Below are positions 1 through 5,359 of a stretch of 5,359 bases of DNA, in pieces. Position numbers and translations under genes: made by a program. Every line of letters starts with the position of its first letter. Position 1 is the stretch's first letter. Where the stretch lies: positions 1 through 5,359 of the forward strand of contig JAOAPG010000175.1 of the NCBI GenBank assembly GCA_025462785.1, given 5' to 3'. The notes beneath the pieces are model-generated. The model did no database searches, was not told the DNA's origin, and saw only the letters and a program-made list of their open reading frames with translations. The stretch comes from Acidobacteriaceae bacterium. GTDB lineage: Bacteria > Acidobacteriota > Terriglobia > Terriglobales > Acidobacteriaceae.

Positions 1-1112
1 TCCGCAATCTCCCGAAAGAAGCCACGTACCTGCTTGCGATGATGGCTCTTCTCGTTCCCGGGGCCTTGCTTTCTCCGGTGTGGAGGGGCGGAGCTTTTTT
101 TGCAACGATAGAATTCTTCAAGGCTTACATTGCCTGGATGCTTACTTTCTTGCTTATCACAACCGTTGCCAGACTCAGGCGTATCGTTTTTATTCAGGCG
201 GCCTCGGTAGGAATTGTTAGCGCTGTTGCGGTTATCAAGGGCCACTCCGTTCCGAGGCTTGATGGGGTTTTAGGTGGCATATATTCCAATCCTAATGACC
301 TTGCATTCGCGATCGTACTCTGTCTTCCATTTTCTTTGATGTTTCTTTTGAGTTCAAAAAGTGGCATACGGAAGGCGATCTGGGCGGTACTCATGCTGTT
401 CATGATTGCAGCAGTGTTCCTCACCGCGTCTCGAGCAGGATTTATTACGCTGGTCCTCTCCGGGAGTGTATGCCTCTGGCATTTTGGTGTTAAGGGGAAG
501 CGTCCGCAACTCATCGTGATCGTAGCGCTGCTTGGAGTCGTGATGCTGGCTGCAGTAGGTGGACGGCTCAAGCAACGCTTTTTCGCCATTTCCGGGAATG
601 TGCAAGACAACGTCGACCAGAGTGCTTACGGTTCTTACGAGGAGCGCTCCTTCCTTATGCACAAGAGCGTCGAAGGAATATTGCACTACCCGATTCTGGG
701 CGTGGGAGTGCGCAACTTCATCACGTATTCAGGAAAATGGAAAGAGGTTCATAACACTTATCTGCAACTCGGGGTCGAAGGCGGAATTCCGGTGTTGGTC
801 CTCTTTTTTATGTTCTTCGCGCGTGGATTCCGGAATCTCAGACTCCTAAGGAAGATGCGCGATCTCGATAGTGAGACCGTCCTGCTCGGAGGGGCGCTTC
901 ATAGCTCCCTGATTGGCTTCGTAGTAGGGGCCTTCTTCGCTCCCGAGGCCTATCAGTTCTTCCCATATTTCGCAGTCGCATATACGTCGGTCTTGTTCGC
1001 TGTCGTGAAAGAGCGTGAGCCTGTTCTGCAGTCAACAATCTCTCCCGAAGCACCGCGCGAACTTGCGGGATCGTACGCGGGAAGTTCTTTACCGCGCCCC
1101 CGCTATCGCTGA
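1..1112 (+). CDS. O-antigen ligase / Wzy polymerase-type membrane protein, 5' truncated
   Basis: The reading frame is open from the left edge, with in-frame codons before the first ATG at 39. The true start therefore lies outside the window, and the ATG at 39 is not a reliable start. Numbered from that ATG, the 357 visible residues are mostly hydrophobic helices (about 1-15, 28-46, 49-67, 87-106, 113-148, 157-175, 250-265, 287-301 and 308-324). A larger hydrophilic loop spans about 176-248. Family signatures are SNPNDLA (83-89), LTASRAG (128-134), GVGVRNF (221-227) and HNTYLQLGVEGG (238-249); His238 matches the conserved periplasmic His of the Wzy_C/WaaL superfamily. Known members transfer or polymerise undecaprenyl-linked glycan at the periplasmic face of the inner membrane. 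Ligase and polymerase cannot be separated from sequence. The last 30 or so residues form a hydrophilic, Pro/Ser/Arg-rich tail. The gene ends in TGA 19 bp before the convergent neighbour's stop. Family call is firm; exact role is inferred. Confidence 0.88.
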   Translation, partial: RNLPKEATYLLAMMALLVPGALLSPVWRGGAFFATIEFFKAYIAWMLTFLLITTVARLRRIVFIQAASVGIVSAVAVIKGHSVPRLDGVLGGIYSNPNDLAFAIVLCLPFSLMFLLSSKSGIRKAIWAVLMLFMIAAVFLTASRAGFITLVLSGSVCLWHFGVKGKRPQLIVIVALLGVVMLAAVGGRLKQRFFAISGNVQDNVDQSAYGSYEERSFLMHKSVEGILHYPILGVGVRNFITYSGKWKEVHNTYLQLGVEGGIPVLVLFFMFFARGFRNLRLLRKMRDLDSETVLLGGALHSSLIGFVVGAFFAPEAYQFFPYFAVAYTSVLFAVVKEREPVLQSTISPEAPRELAGSYAGSSLPRPRYR

Positions 1113-1131
1113 TTCTGGTTTCACTTCATTC

Positions 1132-2532
1132 TTATTTGAGTTCGACTATGAAAACATCAGTGCGAAATTTCTTTCCGTCGCCCGTCTCGCCTAACTGGTC
1201 CTGCCAATCCGACGTAAACATGAAGAAGCGCCCGTCCTGCGAAACGTTCCCTCTCGGCGTCGACCAAAATCCATTTTTGGCCGTGCTGTAGTTGTGAGCA
1301 AATCGCCAAAACTTGGAACCCTTCCCATCTGTTTCGAGGCAGTCGATCTCATTCTCCCAAGGCCCCTGCACTGACAAAGGGGTGCCGGGAGTATTTGGAT
1401 TACCAGGGCTGTATGTCGATAAACAGATTGGGGTCGTATCTTCCGGATTTGCGTTGTTCCAGGACAAATGCATGTCATACCAGTACCCGTTAGTTCGTGG
1501 CACGTCAGACACTAACGAAGACGTGTCATCCATATGATTCAAGGAGCGAATCTTCAGGTCCATCGGGCTCTGTTTCCCAGAAGCTCCGACGAGGTGGGAA
1601 TATCCCATAGCTCGATGGCCATCACATTCGGAATTACAAAGCGTGACTGACATTGTTTCAACTTCCCATACGACCCAACGATGGTGAGGCTGTGGATTCC
1701 CGCGCGCAATGTACACGAACTTTCCTGACTTCGACATACGCGCATTGTGGATGAGCAGGCGATCCGGCATGGTAATGGTTCCTTTGGGCCCCCACTTACC
1801 GCCTATCTCGCCAGTCCGTGTGTTGTACCACCGGCAGCCCTGTTGCCGGTCGTAAATGTAAATCAAGTAATTCCCATCCTGCCGCGGGCCCACATTGGCC
1901 ATGAATCTGTTGTCGTCTGCGCTGACCGTAATTGCGTGCGCACCGTCATTGGGCTCTAGCTTCAGGCAGTCGGAAATATTGTGCACGTTCGTGAGCCGGC
2001 CGCTTGAAACATCATATTGCTGAAATGCTGCCTGTTTGCGATCCACTCCATACAGAATGTTCGGGTTGGCGTAACTGAATTGAGGCTCGCCGCCCCACGC
2101 AACATCAAGGGGCCCCTTCGACCGCGCTGTCATTGTGGACGGATCAAAGTCATATAGAAGATCTCTTCCTCCTATAGTCATCACGTAAAACTTAGTGCTG
2201 TTGGTATTCCAATTATTCTGCTCGGCGGAAGACGGCGTAATCAATGGTCCGCCTGGACGTCGCGGATCGGTCTTCTCGTCCGTTACCCGTAAGATGCGAG
2301 AACCAAAATTCGGGTCGGTGATAATCGATCCCGACGGACCCAGAACAGGGGGAGTCTTTGGATAAGGTTCAACTTTCCGATCAGTACGTGCGCAGTAGTT
2401 GGGTGGTCCACATGATTTGTCTTGAGAAGTAGCTGGGCTGAAGCTCTTTGCAATTGCCGACAGGATAAAGGCAGTACCAATGACTATCACGACCATCCCG
2501 GACGCACGTTTGTATTTCATACGAATTTCCAA
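1132..2532 (-). CDS. Secreted or membrane-anchored beta-propeller-like protein of unknown function
   Basis: This is a complete 466-residue ORF. A TTG start at 2532-2530 is preferred because AAGGAG (complement of 2541-2546) sits 8 nt upstream; the ATG at 2520 (Met5) is about 20 nt from it. The N-terminus has basic residues (4-9) then a hydrophobic stretch (13-28), so it is a signal peptide or signal anchor without a lipobox. After a Pro-rich linker (about 54-66), six or seven blade-like repeats follow with WNxxxTKFYV, PxFSxxxPNILYGV, SADDNRFMANV, ARMSKSGKFVYIA, WNNxxP and VSQDGRFFMFTSDW patterns. These resemble TolB/WD40/BNR-type propellers. Eight Cys residues after the hydrophobic segment (for example C41/C47 and LCNSEC) suggest disulfides and an extracytoplasmic location. 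I see no catalytic motif. The protein ends RTDVFIVELK, close to the end of the partial protein at 4791-5359. It is convergent with the ligase and divergent from the sulfotransferase. The fold call is inference from repeat patterns, and I cannot assign a function. Confidence 0.82.
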   Translation of the reverse strand: MEIRMKYKRASGMVVIVIGTAFILSAIAKSFSPATSQDKSCGPPNYCARTDRKVEPYPKTPPVLGPSGSIITDPNFGSRILRVTDEKTDPRRPGGPLITPSSAEQNNWNTNSTKFYVMTIGGRDLLYDFDPSTMTARSKGPLDVAWGGEPQFSYANPNILYGVDRKQAAFQQYDVSSGRLTNVHNISDCLKLEPNDGAHAITVSADDNRFMANVGPRQDGNYLIYIYDRQQGCRWYNTRTGEIGGKWGPKGTITMPDRLLIHNARMSKSGKFVYIARGNPQPHHRWVVWEVETMSVTLCNSECDGHRAMGYSHLVGASGKQSPMDLKIRSLNHMDDTSSLVSDVPRTNGYWYDMHLSWNNANPEDTTPICLSTYSPGNPNTPGTPLSVQGPWENEIDCLETDGKGSKFWRFAHNYSTAKNGFWSTPRGNVSQDGRFFMFTSDWQDQLGETGDGKKFRTDVFIVELK

Positions 2533-2540
2533 AATCTTGA

Positions 2541-2546
2541 CTCCTT
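2541..2546 (-). promoter_or_regulatory. Shine-Dalgarno AAGGAG deciding a TTG start
   Basis: On the minus strand the sequence reads AAAAGGAG, then TCAAGATT, then TTG. The 8-nt spacer is ideal for the TTG at 2532-2530. The next in-frame ATG (2520-2518) would have a spacer of about 20 nt. This decides the start of the propeller-like gene and adds four residues (M-E-I-R) before the ATG. Confidence 0.7.
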
Positions 2547-2680
2547 TTGAACGGGCAATCCGTTACTAGGCACAAAGTTGGCGCATGAACGGAGTGCGCT
2601 GTAATGAAAACAACGGTTCCACAAGTGCTGCAACCCAAACACCCGCATTTTGTTGCACACAGCCCTATATGTACGTAAGT

Positions 2681-2688
2681 GAGAGGGG
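2681..2688 (+). promoter_or_regulatory. Probable ribosome binding site GAGAGGGG for the sulfotransferase
   Basis: This purine-rich GAGAGGGG lies 10 nt before the ATG at 2699. The other in-frame ATGs at 2585, 2669 and 2768 have no comparable upstream element. It is the main reason for starting the sulfotransferase at 2699. Confidence 0.5.
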
Positions 2689-2698
2689 CTATCGAGCG

Positions 2699-3790
2699 AT
2701 GCTATACTGGCCGTTCGTTCGCCACAAGCACGCCTATGCTACCGCCAATCTGGACAGTAACAACCCCATGGAACGTAACAAGCGACCTGTATTTGTAGTG
2801 GGCTGTCACCGCTCGGGAACCAACCTGCTGTACGATACCCTTCTCTCGGCGGGCGGCTTCGCTGTATACCGGGGGCTTTTACCGGTCTACAAGATATTGG
2901 TTCCGCGTTTTGGCACATTCCGCGAACCGCGCAATCGCCAGCGTATGCTCGACACTTGGCTGTGCAGCAAAGGATTCCGTCGTTCAGGGCTTGATTCCGC
3001 AAATCTGACGCAAAAGGTCTTATCGGAATGTAAGAATGGTGGAGACTTCATGCGTATTGTGATGGAGGAAATCGCGCGAAATCAACACGTGCCCCGCTGG
3101 GCGATTTATGACCCTGACAACGTTCTGCATATTCATAGAATCAAGCGCGATATTCCGGAGGCGCTTTTTGTTCACATTATTCGAGACGGACGGGACATCG
3201 CGGTTTCTTTGAAAAAAATGGGTGAATTCAGACCTTTTCCGTGGAGCCGGAAACCTAGAGGCATACAGGAAACCGCAGTCTATTGGAAATGGATGGTGCG
3301 AACGGGACAGCGCCATGGCAGTCAAATACCTCAAGACTATATCGAGATTCGTTACGAAGAATTGGTATCCGACCCGCGCCGGACCCTAGCCGAACTCGGT
3401 GAATTTTTAGATCACAAGCTTGACTATGATTTAATTCAGAGTACTGGGCTTGGCCGGTTGCGCGAATCGAACTCTTCTTTTCGGGAAGATGAACGGCAGA
3501 AAGATAACCCGGTCAACCGCTGGAAGGAAAAGCTCTCCACTGAAGAGGTTGCAGAACTGGAGGGGCTGTTGGGCTCCTGTCTTGAAGAGCTTGGATACGG
3601 GCTCGCCACAGCGCCGAACCAAAGAAAACAGGGATTACGACAGCAGTGGATACGAATCGCGTATCCAATATTTCTCAGTACTAAACTCTGGCTGAAGGTC
3701 AACACTCCCGTCGGGAGGTTTGCTAACCTATCCGTTTTGGAATTAGCCGAAGCGGTTGACTCAGACGAGGTATTGTTGAACAAACATTGA
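2699..3790 (+). CDS. PAPS-dependent-type sulfotransferase (Sulfotransfer_3-like)
   Basis: With the ATG at 2699 the product is 363 residues; the frame is open from 2585 (401 residues), but the extra N-terminus is Cys/Asn-rich and has no ribosome binding site. The 5'-phosphosulfate-binding loop is CHRSGTN (36-42), after a beta strand RPVFVVG. The 3'-phosphate-binding motif is RDGRDIAVSL (162-171), with R162 and S170 the expected ligands. IRYEELVSDP (217-226) and NRWKEKLS (273-280) are also typical. The family transfers sulfate from PAPS to a hydroxyl or amine of a small molecule, lipid or glycan; no substrate can be read from the sequence. No signal peptide is seen, so it is probably cytoplasmic. 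The segment before the 3'-phosphate motif reads YDPDN (137-141), where I would expect a TP-containing motif. An extension of about 60 residues follows the NRWK region and includes LWLKVNTPVGRF. The methyltransferase follows after 35 bp, suggesting an operon. Family assignment is firm; sulfation of the local glycan is inference. Confidence 0.88.
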   Translation: MLYWPFVRHKHAYATANLDSNNPMERNKRPVFVVGCHRSGTNLLYDTLLSAGGFAVYRGLLPVYKILVPRFGTFREPRNRQRMLDTWLCSKGFRRSGLDSANLTQKVLSECKNGGDFMRIVMEEIARNQHVPRWAIYDPDNVLHIHRIKRDIPEALFVHIIRDGRDIAVSLKKMGEFRPFPWSRKPRGIQETAVYWKWMVRTGQRHGSQIPQDYIEIRYEELVSDPRRTLAELGEFLDHKLDYDLIQSTGLGRLRESNSSFREDERQKDNPVNRWKEKLSTEEVAELEGLLGSCLEELGYGLATAPNQRKQGLRQQWIRIAYPIFLSTKLWLKVNTPVGRFANLSVLELAEAVDSDEVLLNKH

Positions 3791-3810
3791 GGAGCCCTCT
3801 TCATTTTTTC

Positions 3811-3817
3811 TAAGGAG
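3811..3817 (+). promoter_or_regulatory. Strong Shine-Dalgarno TAAGGAG for the methyltransferase
   Basis: TAAGGAG ends 8 nt before the ATG at 3826, close to the optimum. It fixes the methyltransferase start and supports translation from a transcript shared with the sulfotransferase. Confidence 0.75.
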
Positions 3818-3825
3818 ATTTTTGA

Positions 3826-4608
3826 ATGGGAATTATTGGTGGCGAGGTTGGATACCGCCTTCTTCGTGCCATCTCACCGAATGAACCAGGCGGGATGACC
3901 GGCGGTTCTTACGCGGACCGGAGTAAGATTGAAGCGCTGCTGGGAGAAGGTATTTGGGATGAAATCCGTGGCCGCACTTTGATTGATTTCGGTTGCGGCG
4001 CTGGCGCGGAGGCGATCGAACTTGCTCATCGCGGCGCTCGCCAAGTTTACGGAATCGATATCCTCGAACGTTGGCTAGCCATCGCGAGACAACAGGCTGC
4101 AAATGCAGGCTGTCAAAATGTCACTTTCTCGCACAAGCCCTCCGAACCGGCGGACATAATTATTTCCCTAGATGCGTTCGAACATTTTGCAGATCCTGCG
4201 GGGATTTTGAACACTATGGCTGGTATGCTCCAGCCGGACGGATGTGTCTTAGCTTCTTTTGGACCAACCTGGTACCACCCGCTCGGCGGACATCTGTTTT
4301 CCGTATTTCCCTGGTCTCACCTCATTTTTACCGAGAAGGCTTTGTGCCGTTGGCGTTCTCATATAAGAAACGATGGTGCCAGGAGATTCAACGAAGTTGA
4401 AGGCGGTCTGAACCAAATGAGCATTGGGCGGTTTGAACGGTTAGTAAGGAATAGTCCATTTCAGATCGAATATTTAGAAACAATTGCCATACGACCGGCA
4501 CGCCTCCTCCACAATTCTCTAACGAGAGAATTCTTGACGGCGGTCGTCAGATGCAAGCTGGCGTTGCGAGATTCGGCGAAACGCCTTCGGATGGTGAATG
4601 CAGCGTAG
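3826..4608 (+). CDS. Class I SAM-dependent methyltransferase
   Basis: This is a complete 260-residue protein whose start is fixed by TAAGGAG 8 nt upstream. The SAM-binding Rossmann core is clear. Motif I is DFGCGAG (54-60), the acidic residue ending strand 2 is D78 in VYGID, and motif IV is IISLDAFEHFADP (112-124). Strand 5 lies around MLQPDGCVLASF (134-145). After the core comes a distinctive PTWYHPLGGHLFSVFPWSHLIF stretch (147-168), rich in aromatics and His, which probably helps form the acceptor site. The last 80 or so residues are helical and basic, ending in a Lys/Arg-rich segment. There is no signal peptide or membrane helix. Similar Methyltransf_11/25-type enzymes are frequent in polysaccharide loci, where they O- or N-methylate sugars, but substrate cannot be read from sequence. 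It lies 35 bp after the sulfotransferase on the same strand and is convergent with the partial propeller-like gene. Confidence 0.85.
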   Translation: MGIIGGEVGYRLLRAISPNEPGGMTGGSYADRSKIEALLGEGIWDEIRGRTLIDFGCGAGAEAIELAHRGARQVYGIDILERWLAIARQQAANAGCQNVTFSHKPSEPADIIISLDAFEHFADPAGILNTMAGMLQPDGCVLASFGPTWYHPLGGHLFSVFPWSHLIFTEKALCRWRSHIRNDGARRFNEVEGGLNQMSIGRFERLVRNSPFQIEYLETIAIRPARLLHNSLTREFLTAVVRCKLALRDSAKRLRMVNAA

Positions 4609-4707
4609 GTGAGCTGCGCAAAAGGATCAGAAATAGTTATGGACCGCGACCCGGTATGTGTCCGGACGTCATCCAGAGCTATATTCTTTTTGATTCCGCT
4701 TACGTCA

Positions 4708-4723
4708 TGTGCGATAACGCACA
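4708..4723. repeat. Perfect 6-bp inverted repeat with ATAA loop
   Basis: TGTGCG (4708-4713) and CGCACA (4718-4723) are exact reverse complements around a 4-nt ATAA loop, giving a compact GC-containing hairpin on either strand. Neither strand has a T-tract right after it, so it is not a canonical intrinsic terminator. It may be a protein-binding palindrome or an RNA 3'-end stabiliser. Confidence 0.5.
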
Positions 4724-4733
4724 GATTGAACAT

Positions 4734-4769
4734 CTGCCTAAAGATTTAGCTTAAAATACCTTTAGGCAG
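4734..4769. terminator. Perfect 10-bp inverted repeat, possible bidirectional terminator or 3'-end hairpin
   Basis: CTGCCTAAAG (4734-4743) and CTTTAGGCAG (4760-4769) are exact reverse complements separated by a 16-nt AT-rich loop. The repeat ends 21 bp beyond the stop of the minus-strand partial gene and about 125 bp beyond the methyltransferase stop. No T-tract follows on either strand, so Rho-independent termination is uncertain. Within the left arm and loop, CTAA and TTAG can form a small competing stem. A 10-bp perfect palindrome between convergent genes is most simply a shared transcript-end structure. Confidence 0.45.
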
Positions 4770-4790
4770 GTTGATCACCCTGAAAAGCTG

Positions 4791-5359
4791 CTATCTCAAT
4801 TCATAGAGCAATACGTCAGTGCGGCAGCTGTTCGTGCCAACAATCCCTGGTTGAAGATTGTGGTCACAGGTGTCCTGATTCTTTCCATTCCCGAAACCCT
4901 TATCGAGGTTGTACATCTGGTAGTCGGAGCCACAAATTGCGTAATGGCCCAGGTGTGAGATAGAGCAGCGCGCCGTGCCCCAGAAGCCGTATCCACTATT
5001 CCAATGCTTGTTAAAGCGTATTGTCCGCTGCGATCCGTCCCAGGAGACGCCCGTAATCTCATCTCCCCATACATTGCTGACCTTATATCCGCCATGGCCG
5101 GGCTGCCAGGACGTCAAATAAATGTTCTTGGTTCCCGCCACAGCATTGGCGTGAGAGGAATGCTGGTCACTGCCCCATACCCCTAAAACCGGAGTCAGGT
5201 TCATGTCTTGTTGGGGTGCGTTGAAGTTGCTGATCGGGACATTGACCATATTGTAGCCGGATTCATGACCGAAATCCCAGAAGCACACGCCGAAGTCACA
5301 GGCCCAATGGGAATGGCATCTCAGACATGTCGCGTCTACGTTATTAGTACCGATTTTCC
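4791..5359 (-). CDS. Second propeller-like secreted-family protein, C-terminal part only
   Basis: The frame is open to the right edge: in-frame codons continue upstream of the GTG at 5288, so the 188 residues seen are only the C-terminal part and GTG 5288 is not the start. It corresponds in order to the C-terminal third of the protein at 1132-2532: DQHSSHANAV with DMHLSWNNAN, KNIYLTSWQPG with TPICLSTYSPG, NSGYGFWGTA with TAKNGFWSTP, YAICGSDYQ with FMFTSDWQ, and RTDVLLYELR with RTDVFIVELK. The two therefore probably share fold and ancestry but are strongly diverged. Near the window edge is a Cys-rich segment, CLRCHSHWACDFGVC, giving eight Cys in the visible part. This includes a CxxCH string, which may be fortuitous. 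The N-terminus is not visible, so export is inferred from the relative. Function is unknown. Confidence 0.75.
   Translation of the reverse strand, partial: KIGTNNVDATCLRCHSHWACDFGVCFWDFGHESGYNMVNVPISNFNAPQQDMNLTPVLGVWGSDQHSSHANAVAGTKNIYLTSWQPGHGGYKVSNVWGDEITGVSWDGSQRTIRFNKHWNSGYGFWGTARCSISHLGHYAICGSDYQMYNLDKGFGNGKNQDTCDHNLQPGIVGTNSCRTDVLLYELR

Larger units (their letters stand above)
2533..2698. promoter_or_regulatory. Divergent intergenic region, presumed promoters for both flanking genes
   Basis: This 166-bp stretch separates the TTG start of the minus-strand propeller-like gene from the preferred start of the sulfotransferase, so promoters for both directions should lie here. The only recognisable plus-strand element is TTGACT (2537-2542), a good -35 match. 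However, the best -10 at a tolerable distance (GTTACT, 2562-2567, 19-bp spacer) is weak, and TTGACT overlaps the Shine-Dalgarno of the opposite gene. A small inverted repeat GCGCA (2581-2585)/TGCGC (2595-2599) flanks a 9-nt loop and could be an operator half-site pair, but is short enough to be chance. No convincing minus-strand promoter is visible. The plus-strand frame is open from an ATG at 2585, but I do not consider that part coding. Confidence 0.4.
4609..4790. other. Convergent intergenic region with two hairpins
   Basis: This 182-bp stretch lies between two converging genes. It holds the two inverted repeats listed separately (4708-4723 and 4734-4769) and no gene I can support. A 67-codon plus-strand frame (4551-4754) crosses it, but begins inside the methyltransferase without a ribosome binding site and resembles nothing I recognise. 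The arrangement fits a transcription end zone for both flanking genes. Confidence 0.5.

Noticed and set aside
39..41. ATG at 39 as the true start of the ligase-type gene
   Set aside because: The frame is open to the left edge and the codons before 39 continue a hydrophobic segment. The protein would also be short for its family, so the gene is cut by the window.
2381..2638. 85-codon minus-strand frame upstream of and overlapping the propeller-like gene, Cys-rich
   Set aside because: It lies in a different frame from the propeller-like gene and overlaps its signal-peptide region. The Shine-Dalgarno at 2541-2546 serves the TTG at 2532 instead.
3436..3804. 122-codon minus-strand frame within the sulfotransferase
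   Set aside because: It is fully antisense to coding sequence with conserved sulfotransferase motifs. The composition is Ser/Asn-rich, as expected for a reverse-frame shadow.
3993..4400. 135-codon plus-strand frame inside the methyltransferase
   Set aside because: It is an Arg/Cys-rich +1 shadow of the Rossmann core. The real frame has motif I and a strong ribosome binding site.
4461..4733. 90-codon minus-strand frame overlapping the methyltransferase 3' end
   Set aside because: Most of it is antisense to a well-supported gene, with no ribosome binding site or motif.
4551..4754. 67-codon plus-strand frame covering most of the convergent intergenic region
   Set aside because: It begins inside the methyltransferase in another frame, has no ribosome binding site, shows no recognisable motif, and its end runs through a hairpin arm. 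I treat it as chance.
5286..5288. GTG at 5288 as start of the right-hand minus-strand gene
   Set aside because: The frame continues upstream to the window edge, there is no ribosome binding site, and the product would lack the N-terminal two thirds seen in its relative.
1..5359. Mobile element, CRISPR array, tRNA or phage-defence module
   Set aside because: On reading I found no transposase-like protein, terminal repeats with target duplication, regularly spaced repeats, or cloverleaf. All five real genes fit a glycan or surface locus.

Overview
The window looks like part of an exopolysaccharide or surface-glycan locus from a free-living Gram-negative-type bacterium. Base composition is near half GC by eye. 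The best lineage guess is Acidobacteriota. This rests on recognising the style of the sulfotransferase (its C-terminal extension and an RWK-type motif) and of the secreted propeller-like proteins, both of which I associate from memory with acidobacterial glycan loci. It is not proven by any marker gene. I see no tRNA, rRNA, CRISPR array, IS element or phage gene.

Layout: (1) 1-1112, plus strand: the 3' part of a polytopic O-antigen ligase/polymerase-type membrane protein, cut by the left edge. (2) 1132-2532, minus strand: a complete 466-residue secreted or membrane-anchored protein with beta-propeller-like repeats, meeting gene 1 tail to tail across only 19 bp. (3) A divergent intergenic region, followed by a PAPS-dependent-type sulfotransferase on the plus strand, best started at 2699. 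(4) 35 bp further on, a class I SAM-dependent methyltransferase (3826-4608) with a textbook Shine-Dalgarno, probably co-transcribed with the sulfotransferase. (5) A 182-bp convergent intergenic region with two perfect inverted repeats. (6) 4791-5359, minus strand: the 3' part of a second, divergent relative of the propeller-like protein, cut by the right edge.

Working model (inference): the ligase/polymerase-type protein joins or polymerises lipid-linked glycan at the outer face of the inner membrane. The sulfotransferase and methyltransferase would decorate the glycan or its precursor in the cytoplasm. The two secreted propeller-like proteins would act outside the cytoplasm by binding, processing or organising the polymer. 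The least explained part is the propeller-like family: two diverged copies lie on the strand opposite the glycan genes and bracket the sulfotransferase-methyltransferase pair. No function can be assigned to them from sequence alone.
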